Below are positions 7,528-15,239 of a stretch of 64,000 nt of DNA, piece by piece (positions within the stretch are counted from its first letter, which is position 1; each line of letters starts with the position of its first letter). The DNA lies in assembly GCA_020723965.1 (NCBI GenBank), contig DYHW01000006.1, forward strand, positions 56,940 to 120,939. Direction: 5' to 3'. The notes under the pieces are model-generated. The model saw nothing but the letters and a program-made list of their open reading frames with translations, had not been told where the DNA came from and made no database searches. The position numbers and the translations under genes were made by a program. The stretch is from Melioribacter sp. GTDB lineage: Bacteria > Bacteroidota > Ignavibacteria > Ignavibacteriales > Melioribacteraceae.

Positions 7528-9192
7528 ATGAAAATAATTTATAAACATTTTTCATTTGGTTGTATAATATTTTTGATCTCTTTTTATTCTGTAACATTTG
7601 CACAGCAACCCGAAAAGAAGATCAACAAAGAAATAATTGAACGTGCAGAAAAAATTATTGCCCTTGAATTTACAGATGCGGAACGCGATTCTATGCAAGA
7701 TGCTTTGAACGAACAGCTTAGCAATTATCTCAACATTCACAAAGTGAAGATAGACAACAGCATTCCGCCGGCAATAATGTTCAATCCTATTCCTGTTGGA
7801 TTTAAGTTCGATCAAACACAAAAACCAATTAGGTTTGGAAATTACTCACACACAAAAGTCCCAAAGAACATTGACGATTTAGCATATTACTCAATAGGCG
7901 AACTGGCGCATCTTATAAAAACAAAAAAGATTACCTCAACACAGCTTACAAAATTTTATATAGAAAGATTTAAAAAATATTCGTTGCAGCTTCGTAACGC
8001 AATTACATTAACAGAAGAACGGGCAATTGCTTCTGCAAAAAAGGCAGATGAGGAAATTGCAAAAGGAAAATACAAAGGTCTTCTTCACGGAATTCCATAC
8101 GGTGTAAAGGATTTGTTCAGCACAAAAAGATACAAAACCACCTGGGGTGCAGAACCTTATAAAGAACAATTGATTGATGAAGATGCTACTGTGATTCAAA
8201 AGTTAGAAGAAGCCGGCGCAGTACTCGTTGCAAAACTTTCGATGGGCGCGCTTGCCAGAGGAGATTATTGGTTTGGCGGTATGACTCGTAATCCTTGGGA
8301 TACCACAAAAGGTTCTAGCGGTTCTTCTGCCGGTTCGGCTTCGGCTGTGTCCGCCGGTTTACTCCCGTTTGCATTAGGCACAGAAACACGCGGCTCGGTT
8401 ATTTCTCCCGCTACTGTTTGCGGCGTTACGGGACTGCGTCCTACTTACGGAAGAGTAAGCAGAACAGGCGCAATGGCTTTAAGTTGGTCGATGGATAAAG
8501 TTGGCGTTCTTACCCGCAATGCCGAAGATGCCGCAATTGTTTTTAATTCGATTTATGGACCCGATGGAAAAGACCAATCCGTTTACGATCTTCCCTTTAA
8601 TTACTCGCCAAAAATTGATTTCAAAAAATTACGAATTGGTTTTCTAAAAGGTGATTTTGATAAAAGCTATCCGTTTCATACAAACGATTCTCTCACATTA
8701 AAAAAGCTAGAAGAACTAGGAGCTGTTTTGATTCCAATTGAATTGCCCAATACAGCAGCGCGAGATATTGGCTTTATTTTAACTGCGGAATCTGCCGCTG
8801 CGTTTGATGAGTTAACGCGCACAAATCAAGATGATCTTTTACTTCGGCAGACAAAAAATTCCTGGCCCAACTCTTTTAGGGCTTCCCGTTTTATTCCCGC
8901 TGTTGAGTATATAAATGCAAACCGAATTCGCTATATGTTAATTCAAGAGATGAAAAAGATTTTCGAGAAAGTTGATCTTTACATTTCTCCTTCATGGCAG
9001 GGAATAAATTTAGCTCTAACAAATTTAACTGGTCATCCCGCAGTGGTTGTGCCAAATGGATTTCTAAAAAATGGAACCCCTACTAGTATTACATTCATGG
9101 GCAATTTATTTGATGAAGGAAGATTGATAGCAGTTGCAAAAGCATTTCAAGAGGCAACCGATCATCATAAAAAATATCCAAAGTTGGATTAG
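7528..9192 (+). CDS. secreted amidase-signature hydrolase
   Basis: An amidase signature enzyme of 554 residues with a signal peptide (about residues 1-25, ending FAQQ), so it acts in the periplasm or at the cell surface. The Ser-cisSer-Lys triad can be placed: Lys194 in 'GIPYGVKD', the cis-Ser in 'KGSSGSSAGSAS' (about 263) and the nucleophile Ser290 in 'LGTETRGSV'. Residues 30-115 precede the core and are not part of the family fold. Export argues against a GatA role in tRNA amidation; amide or peptide hydrolysis is more likely. The start at 7528 has GAAGAGAG upstream and begins the signal peptide; an earlier in-frame start would bury it. Confidence 0.82.
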   Translation: MKIIYKHFSFGCIIFLISFYSVTFAQQPEKKINKEIIERAEKIIALEFTDAERDSMQDALNEQLSNYLNIHKVKIDNSIPPAIMFNPIPVGFKFDQTQKPIRFGNYSHTKVPKNIDDLAYYSIGELAHLIKTKKITSTQLTKFYIERFKKYSLQLRNAITLTEERAIASAKKADEEIAKGKYKGLLHGIPYGVKDLFSTKRYKTTWGAEPYKEQLIDEDATVIQKLEEAGAVLVAKLSMGALARGDYWFGGMTRNPWDTTKGSSGSSAGSASAVSAGLLPFALGTETRGSVISPATVCGVTGLRPTYGRVSRTGAMALSWSMDKVGVLTRNAEDAAIVFNSIYGPDGKDQSVYDLPFNYSPKIDFKKLRIGFLKGDFDKSYPFHTNDSLTLKKLEELGAVLIPIELPNTAARDIGFILTAESAAAFDELTRTNQDDLLLRQTKNSWPNSFRASRFIPAVEYINANRIRYMLIQEMKKIFEKVDLYISPSWQGINLALTNLTGHPAVVVPNGFLKNGTPTSITFMGNLFDEGRLIAVAKAFQEATDHHKKYPKLD

Positions 9193-9282
9193 AATAGTTT
9201 TGAATAATTTCTGCTTCAATTTATGGCAGAGGCAGAGATTTGTATATCATATAATGACCAGTTTCCATTAACTATTACTTTT

Positions 9283-9296
9283 GTTAGATTTCTAAC
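9283..9296. promoter_or_regulatory. palindrome overlapping a possible promoter
   Basis: GTTAGATTTCTAAC is a perfect 6+6 bp palindrome with a 2-bp centre, 41 bp upstream of the gene at 9338. It overlaps TAGATTTC (9285-9292), which has TTTC 19 bp upstream and is a weak match to the Bacteroidota promoter. It may be an operator. Confidence 0.3.
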
Positions 9297-9337
9297 AGAT
9301 AATCCCTCTTCCTCCCAAAAATTATCGGAGGTGTAAA

Positions 9338-10063
9338 ATGAAAGTACTCGGCTCTTACGAAAAAGCCCGAATTTATATTGAGAAACAATCAACCGAAGAT
9401 GCTGAAGCTCAAAAAAGAAAAATGAACCCTGGCCCCACTATAACAATCTCCCGAGAAACTGGAATAGGCGCTACTGCCATCTGCGAAATACTTATTAACT
9501 ATTTCAATTCGAAGGCAATTGAAAATTACGATGATTGGACTTACTTTGATAAAGAGCTGATTACAAAAGTGATGGAAGATCATAATCTTCCTGAACATAT
9601 AAAAAAATTTTTGAGTGAAGAAAAACCTGCGCAGTTTAGTTCGTGGCTGCGTGAAATACTTGGGATTACGCCTTCAAAACTTTCGATGCTTTACAAAACT
9701 TCACGAACAATCTTAAAACTTGCCGAATATGGAAATGTAATTATAGTTGGGCGCGGCGCAAATATAATAACTGCAAAATTGCCCAATACATTTCACGTTC
9801 GTTTAGTTGCGCCGTTAAACTACAGAATTGAAAATGCAATGCGGCTTTACAATCTTGAACGGAAAAATGCAGCTGAATTTATTCAAGAAGCAGACGATGC
9901 GCGTAAAGACTATATTCTAAATTTTTTTCACAGAAATATTGAAGACCCCTTGTTATATCATCTTGTCATTAACACTAACTTACTAGAAGCCGAAGAAATA
10001 GCTGATATGATAGGCGGTTGGGTAATAAGGAAATTTAAAAACTTTTTTAAACCTGCTATTTAA
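9338..10063 (+). CDS. cytidylate kinase-like family protein
   Basis: A 241-residue P-loop kinase-like protein of the cytidylate kinase-like family. The N-terminal 'ITISRETGIGATAICEIL' (about residues 35-52) replaces the classical P-loop, and 'VIIVGRGANII' (about 134-144) is a second family motif. It is not the essential CMP kinase, whose N-terminal motif is different; the true substrate of this family is unestablished. A clean ribosome site (GGAGGTGTAAA) fixes the start. It stands alone between the amidase and the convergent M24 gene. Confidence 0.8.
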   Translation: MKVLGSYEKARIYIEKQSTEDAEAQKRKMNPGPTITISRETGIGATAICEILINYFNSKAIENYDDWTYFDKELITKVMEDHNLPEHIKKFLSEEKPAQFSSWLREILGITPSKLSMLYKTSRTILKLAEYGNVIIVGRGANIITAKLPNTFHVRLVAPLNYRIENAMRLYNLERKNAAEFIQEADDARKDYILNFFHRNIEDPLLYHLVINTNLLEAEEIADMIGGWVIRKFKNFFKPAI

Positions 10064-10159
10064 CTCTGCTTCGACTAAAAATTCTGCGGCTGAAAAAATA
10101 ACTTCGTTGCTTCTATGGCAAGCAGTAGAACTTTTTTTAGCGAGCTGCGCAGATTCTGA

Positions 10160-11350
10160 CTACTTAATTAAATATATCTTTTTCTGACGTTCCGATAAAA
10201 ATTCGCAGCCGGTTTTTGTTACTACAATTTCTTCTTCAACTGTTGCAATACCATATTCAGGAATAGTTAGCCGCGGTTCAATTGTAAAAACATTTCCCTC
10301 TTCAATTTCTAGAAAAGGCAGATTACCGTATCGTTCCCATTTGGGCCCCAATAATGCGCCTCCATCATGAACAACGCGCCCCACCTGATGCCCAAGCCCG
10401 TGCGGGTATTCTTCATATCCATGTACCTGAATATAATTACGTGCGATCTCGTCAATTTCCCATCCTTTCTTGCCCGGTTTCAATTCATTAGCAGAAAGAG
10501 TTATGGACTCGATAATTACATCAAATCCTTTTTGAACTTCCATTGGAGCTTTATCTTCGTGTGGATGACAGATGTACCATGTTCTTTGAAGATCAGAACA
10601 GTACCCTTTATATTTAATTCCGAAATCCATATTTACAACATGTCCGCGTTCAATAATGCGATCGGTAGGTCCTGCGTGTGCGCCGGCTGTATTGGGCCCC
10701 GAAAAAACAGAAGGGCAATATTCTTTTTCCCAAGCCGGTTCAAATCCCTTTTGTGCGCACAGATCAAGAACAAATTGTGCAACTTGTTTTTCTGCAACTC
10801 CAGGTTTAATAAACCTCGTTGTATCATCAAATATTTTCAGCGTTTCTTTTATTGCCTCTTTCATTATATCCAGCTCTTTGTTCGATTTTCTTCCGCGCAG
10901 CGCAGCAATAATTTCTTCCGATGAAATAAGCGCCTCTTCATATTTTGTTTCTTTCAGGTGATCGAGCAGTTCGAGATATAATCCGTGCGGCAGTCCATCT
11001 GCAAGAGTTGAGTTGCGAGAGAAATTGATTGCTATTTTATTTGGCTTATAAAGATCGAGAACTTGAATCAATTCTTCTTTAATAGACTTCAAATACGAAT
11101 GAATATTTTTATAAGTGCCTGTCATTTTCATGTTCTCAAGTTCAAGCGAGCCGATGATTGCATGCGTTTGCCCGCTTTTAGTGATGATGAAAGCCGATTG
11201 CCACGTAGCACCAGCGCCAACAACCATGTCTATCATCGGGTCTTTCATGTTGCCGGTTTCTCGCACAAACGTCATCCACATGTCTATATTTTTTTCATTT
11301 AAGATTTTTACAGCCTGATCGATTTTTTCAATAATCATCTCTTTATACAT
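10160..11350 (-). CDS. M24-family metallopeptidase (Xaa-Pro dipeptidase-like)
   Basis: A cytosolic pita-bread-fold peptidase of 396 residues. A creatinase-type N-terminal domain (about 1-155) is followed by the catalytic domain, whose five metal ligands can be read: D242, D253, H321 ('GLGHQVGR'), E358 ('FTIEPRL') and a Glu of 'VEEEIVV' at 372-374. Such enzymes cleave Xaa-Pro dipeptides with two metal ions. The start at 11350 has GGAG 6 bp upstream; a start 31 codons earlier would add an unlikely leader. It is convergent with the cytidylate-kinase-like gene. Confidence 0.88.
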   Translation of the reverse strand: MYKEMIIEKIDQAVKILNEKNIDMWMTFVRETGNMKDPMIDMVVGAGATWQSAFIITKSGQTHAIIGSLELENMKMTGTYKNIHSYLKSIKEELIQVLDLYKPNKIAINFSRNSTLADGLPHGLYLELLDHLKETKYEEALISSEEIIAALRGRKSNKELDIMKEAIKETLKIFDDTTRFIKPGVAEKQVAQFVLDLCAQKGFEPAWEKEYCPSVFSGPNTAGAHAGPTDRIIERGHVVNMDFGIKYKGYCSDLQRTWYICHPHEDKAPMEVQKGFDVIIESITLSANELKPGKKGWEIDEIARNYIQVHGYEEYPHGLGHQVGRVVHDGGALLGPKWERYGNLPFLEIEEGNVFTIEPRLTIPEYGIATVEEEIVVTKTGCEFLSERQKKIYLIK

Positions 11351-11585
11351 AATAACTCCAATTATTGATAGCCAGGAAATTTTTATAAAATAGTTATAAT
11401 AGCAAATGAACTCTTCGTAGCTCAAAGTTGATTGTATCTTCAATCCATAGAAAAAATATTCCTCTCAAAAAATACAAATAAATATTAGTTTAATTGTTTG
11501 CTGTATATCTACCCCGAAGCATAGCCCGGAATATTAAACCGAAAAAAAATAGAAATGCGGTTTGTTAAAGACACTCTGTTTGGCG

Positions 11586-13166
11586 CTAAGCTTTTGGCAG
11601 CGTAAATGTAAAAGTAGTTCCCTCCCCCGCTTTACTTTCTACCCAAATCTTTCCCTTATTACGTTCAATCATTTCTTTACACAGAATTAACCCTAACCCG
11701 CTGCCTTTTTCGTCCTTTGTGCCGTAAGTAGAATATGAAACATCTATTCGAAATAACTTTGCCAAGTCTTCTTCCTTTATCCCAACGCCGTTGTCTGAAA
11801 TCGATACTTCTACTTGATTTCCATAGATGTTTGAGTGGAAAATTACTGTTCCCCTTTCATGGCTGAATTTTATTGCATTGGAAAGAAGATTTTGAATTAC
11901 GGAGAATAACATGTCGTCATCCGCATAAACAATGGTTTTGCTTGCTGTTTCATTAACAACTTTAATTTTTTTATTCTCGGCATTCTGTGCAAGCAAATTT
12001 ATAACTTGATCTATTTTTTGAAAGATATCAAAGCTGGTTGGTTGAACCGGAATTTTTCCGGATTGGACACGTGCCCACTGTAATAGATTTTCGAGAAGAG
12101 TAAAAACATTTCGGGCTGCTTCGTTAATCTTTTCGGCAAAATTTTTAATCTCGTCCCTAGTCAAATCATTTATATCTTCAATCAAGAATTCCGAAAAGCT
12201 CAAAAGAGATGTAAATGGACTGCGAAGATCGTGAGCAATTAAAGAAAAGAATTTATCTTTAGAAGCGTTAATGCTTTTTAATTCATCTTCGGAACGTTTC
12301 AGTTGATTGTTCAAAAATTCTAACCGCTCAATAAGCTGTTTTAATTTAGCTTCGTTCTTTTTTTGTTCTGTAATATCCCTCAATATGCCGCGGTAGGCAA
12401 CAACATTGTTATTTTCATTTTTCACTGCAATAGCTGTTTCGCGCACGGTAACTATTTCCCCGTTCAACTTTTGTATGTTCAACTCATAATCCTTAAGAAA
12501 TCCTTTTTCTTCTAATATTTTTTTCAACTTTTCACGGTCGTTTTTATTAACGTAAAAATCGCTGACAATATCGAATTTTTCTAAATCCTCATTTGACTTA
12601 ATTCCCAACAGTTCCCGTCCGCAAGGATTCAGTTCTATAAATCTTCCTTCGGGGGTGCTTTCGTAAACAACATCTTTCAATTCTAAAAAGAGCGTTCTGT
12701 ATTTATCTTCTGTTTTTTTTAATATCTCTTCGGCTTTAATTTGTTCTGTTAGATCGCGTGCAACTCCAACAAACGCAATTGGATTTCCGGCTTCATCTCT
12801 GACAATAGTTGTATATAGAGATATAATAAATTCCGAACCGTCTTTTCTTTTGTTCCATAAACGTCCACTCCATCCTTCTTTTACTGTAGAAGGGTGAATT
12901 TGTTTAGTTACTTCGGGGTCGTTTTTATTTGAACGGACAAACTCTATATGTTTTCCTACCAATTCACTTGCGTCATATCCATATGTAGCAGCAAAAGATT
13001 TGTTAACAAATAAAATTATTTCATTAACATCGGTAATTGATATACACTCGCTTATTGTATTGAGTGAATGCAGTGCGAGTTTCAAATCAGAAATGGATTG
13101 TACATTATTGCTTTCTGCTCTTGAGAATATGCGAGAAGAGCTATTCTGATTGCGGTTATTTTCCAT
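11586..13166 (-). CDS. PAS-PAS sensor histidine kinase
   Basis: A soluble hybrid-free sensor kinase of 526 residues. Two PAS domains with PAC motifs occupy about residues 28-145 and 150-268, a coiled linker follows, then HisKA with the phosphorylated His312 in 'FFSLIAHDLRSP', and an HATPase domain with 'SDNGVGI' and 'GSGLGLIL'. There is no membrane segment, so it senses a cytosolic signal. No response regulator is adjacent; the stand-alone receivers at 4811-5323 and 38001-38402 are possible partners, which is only inference. It sits downstream of the Sua5 gene on the same strand (72 bp). Confidence 0.9.
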   Translation of the reverse strand: MENNRNQNSSSRIFSRAESNNVQSISDLKLALHSLNTISECISITDVNEIILFVNKSFAATYGYDASELVGKHIEFVRSNKNDPEVTKQIHPSTVKEGWSGRLWNKRKDGSEFIISLYTTIVRDEAGNPIAFVGVARDLTEQIKAEEILKKTEDKYRTLFLELKDVVYESTPEGRFIELNPCGRELLGIKSNEDLEKFDIVSDFYVNKNDREKLKKILEEKGFLKDYELNIQKLNGEIVTVRETAIAVKNENNNVVAYRGILRDITEQKKNEAKLKQLIERLEFLNNQLKRSEDELKSINASKDKFFSLIAHDLRSPFTSLLSFSEFLIEDINDLTRDEIKNFAEKINEAARNVFTLLENLLQWARVQSGKIPVQPTSFDIFQKIDQVINLLAQNAENKKIKVVNETASKTIVYADDDMLFSVIQNLLSNAIKFSHERGTVIFHSNIYGNQVEVSISDNGVGIKEEDLAKLFRIDVSYSTYGTKDEKGSGLGLILCKEMIERNKGKIWVESKAGEGTTFTFTLPKA

Positions 13167-13238
13167 AGCTAAGTATTTAATAAATTCTGTTCTTCTAAAA
13201 TATAGTAATTCCTTTTAAGAATTATTAGCCGCATAAAT

Positions 13239-14228
13239 CTATTGTACGCGGGTTGCTTTATTCCAGCGGCTCGATGCTTTTTTTAACCGATCCATAATTG
13301 CTCTGCCCAAGCCCTTATTTTCTATCGGCTCTACTAAGATCAAGTCAAGATTTTCTTTTTCAAGATCGTGAAGATGCGAAAATAAGTTTGCTGCAGCTTC
13401 GCGCAAATCTCCTTTCTTTGAAAGAACTTTTACCGAAGCAAAGGGAAAATTTAACTTGTTTTGTTCGAAAAAGAGAACGCCAATTTTCTTCTTTTTATCA
13501 AGCAGTTTATCAGAATAAAACCGCAGCGTTGTATTTGGCGAATAATGAAACGGAAGCTGACCTGGAGCCGTTGGCTTGTTTTTTGCACTTTTACCAATCT
13601 TTATTTTGCCAATTTCCTTTTCTATTTCTTCTTTAGCTAGACCTCCAGGACGAAGAAGATAAAGTTCATTCTCATGAAATTGAATAATGGTTGATTCAAC
13701 ACCAACCGAACATTTTCCGCCATCAAGAATAATATCAACTTTGGGGCCTATATATTTTTTAACATGTTTTGCTTCAGTTGGGCTAAGATGTCCAAATCTG
13801 TTTGCGCTGGGCGCCGCTATAGGAGTTCCACTTGCTTCAATCAGTTGCAGGGCAACAGGGTGGTTCGGCATTCTTATTGCGACGGTCGGATTACCCGATG
13901 TAACAATATCCGGAACAATTCTTTTTTTTGGCAGAACAAGTGTAAGCGGTCCGGGCCAAAATTTTTTAATTAACAAATCAATACGCTGATCGGCTAGTTC
14001 TGCAAGCTCCATTAACGCTTCTTTTTTTGCGATATGGAGAATTAACGGATTAAATGCCGGGCGTTTTTTTGCTTCAAAAATTTTTGCGACTGCTATTGGA
14101 TTTAATCCATCTGCGCCCAAACCATAAACGGTTTCGGTTGGAAAAGCAACAAGCCCGCCTAGTTTAATTATCTGCGCTGCCTGCGCTATACTTTCTTTAT
14201 CTGCTTTTATAATACTCATAATCCTCAT
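13239..14228 (-). CDS. L-threonylcarbamoyladenylate synthase (Sua5/YrdC type)
   Basis: Makes threonylcarbamoyl-AMP from Thr, bicarbonate and ATP, the first step in forming t6A37 of ANN-decoding tRNAs. The YrdC domain covers about residues 10-195 with 'GGLVAFPTETVYGLG' and 'APSANRFGHLSPT'; the C-terminal Sua5 domain (about 230-325) makes this the long two-domain form, 329 residues. Two ATGs lie 9 bp apart (14228 and 14219) with GAGG between them; either could be used. It is divergent from the phosphatase gene at 14307. Confidence 0.9.
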   Translation of the reverse strand: MRIMSIIKADKESIAQAAQIIKLGGLVAFPTETVYGLGADGLNPIAVAKIFEAKKRPAFNPLILHIAKKEALMELAELADQRIDLLIKKFWPGPLTLVLPKKRIVPDIVTSGNPTVAIRMPNHPVALQLIEASGTPIAAPSANRFGHLSPTEAKHVKKYIGPKVDIILDGGKCSVGVESTIIQFHENELYLLRPGGLAKEEIEKEIGKIKIGKSAKNKPTAPGQLPFHYSPNTTLRFYSDKLLDKKKKIGVLFFEQNKLNFPFASVKVLSKKGDLREAAANLFSHLHDLEKENLDLILVEPIENKGLGRAIMDRLKKASSRWNKATRVQ

Positions 14229-14243
14229 TACGAAAATATAGTT

Positions 14244-14275
14244 TTTGTTAACGAATTGTTAATCGAATATCTTTA
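14244..14275 (+). promoter_or_regulatory. candidate Bacteroidota-type promoter
   Basis: TTTG (14244-14247), a 20-bp spacer and TATCTTTA (14268-14275) match TTTG-N19/20-TAnnTTTG in all but the final base. Expected transcription start is about 14282, 25 bp ahead of the phosphatase gene. Confidence 0.45.
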
Positions 14276-14306
14276 AAATGTTCTTCTAACAATATTTGGA
14301 TTTGCA

Positions 14307-15071
14307 ATGAATTATTTAACCGACCTTAACAAATTTTGCAAACTGCTTGCAGATGAAAGCGGTAAAATTATTAAACAGTATTGGCGCACTCAGATTTCGG
14401 TTGATGTCAAAGACGATCTATCTCCTGTTACAATTGCAGATAAAAAAGCAGAAGAGAGAATGCTTGAGATCATAATGAAGGAATTTCCCGAACATGGAAT
14501 TCTTGGCGAAGAGTTCGGAGATTATAAACACGATGCCGAATACAGATGGATTCTAGACCCTATTGACGGAACTAAAAGTTTTATTTGCGGAGCAGTAACT
14601 TTTGGAACTTTAATTGCGCTGACAAAAAACAACGAACCTATTCTCGGCGTTATAAATCAGCCCATTTTGAATGAATTTCTTTTAGGCGATAATAAATTAA
14701 CTTTGTTAAATAACATTGCTGTTAAAGTACGCGAGTGTAAAAGCATTTCTTCGGCAGTTCTGCTTACTACCGATCATCTTCACAATCAAAAATATCTGGA
14801 CAAAAAAAATTTTAGCGAACTAATAAACAAAGTTAAGTTATATAGAATGTGGGGAGATTGCTACGGTTATTATCTTGTAGCAACAGGTTTTGCAGATATA
14901 ATGATTGATCCAATTATGAATGTTTGGGATACTATGGCTTTAATTCCTATCATTAACGGCGCTGGAGGAAAAATAACAGACCTCTTGGGAAATAATCCTT
15001 TAATTGGGAACAGTATTATTGCAACCGGCGGCGTAATTCATAAAGAAATTATTGAACTGATCAATAAATAG
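14307..15071 (+). CDS. inositol monophosphatase-family phosphatase (HisN-like)
   Basis: A magnesium-dependent phosphatase of 254 residues. Metal ligands are visible: E68-E69 in 'ILGEEFG', D84-P-I-D87-G-T in 'DPIDGTKSF', and the Asp of 'NVWDTMAL' near residue 213. This version of the family, with 'YRWILDPIDGTKSFI', is closest to histidinol-phosphatases of the HisN type, but inositol or other sugar phosphates are possible. No other histidine gene is nearby. It is divergent from the Sua5 gene. Confidence 0.82.
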   Translation: MNYLTDLNKFCKLLADESGKIIKQYWRTQISVDVKDDLSPVTIADKKAEERMLEIIMKEFPEHGILGEEFGDYKHDAEYRWILDPIDGTKSFICGAVTFGTLIALTKNNEPILGVINQPILNEFLLGDNKLTLLNNIAVKVRECKSISSAVLLTTDHLHNQKYLDKKNFSELINKVKLYRMWGDCYGYYLVATGFADIMIDPIMNVWDTMALIPIINGAGGKITDLLGNNPLIGNSIIATGGVIHKEIIELINK

Positions 15072-15239
15072 CCGAAACTCAGTTTTAAAAAATTACATGT
15101 TTTGAAAAGCATTTCCCTTCGGCTATAAAAAAACATAACTTAACGCAAGTCAAATTAAGCTTGTATTTATAAATGACTTCAATTAGAATCTTTTTTAAAA
15201 AATCACTCTAACAAGCTATAATATAACTATGGAGGAATA

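Noticed and set aside
7528..9192. Glutamyl-tRNA amidotransferase subunit A
   Set aside because: The protein is exported and there is no gatB or gatC nearby, so tRNA amidation is unlikely.
15068..15125. Terminator after the phosphatase gene
   Set aside because: TAGCCGAA/TTCGGCTA can pair, but the loop is over 40 bases and an A-run rather than a T-run follows.
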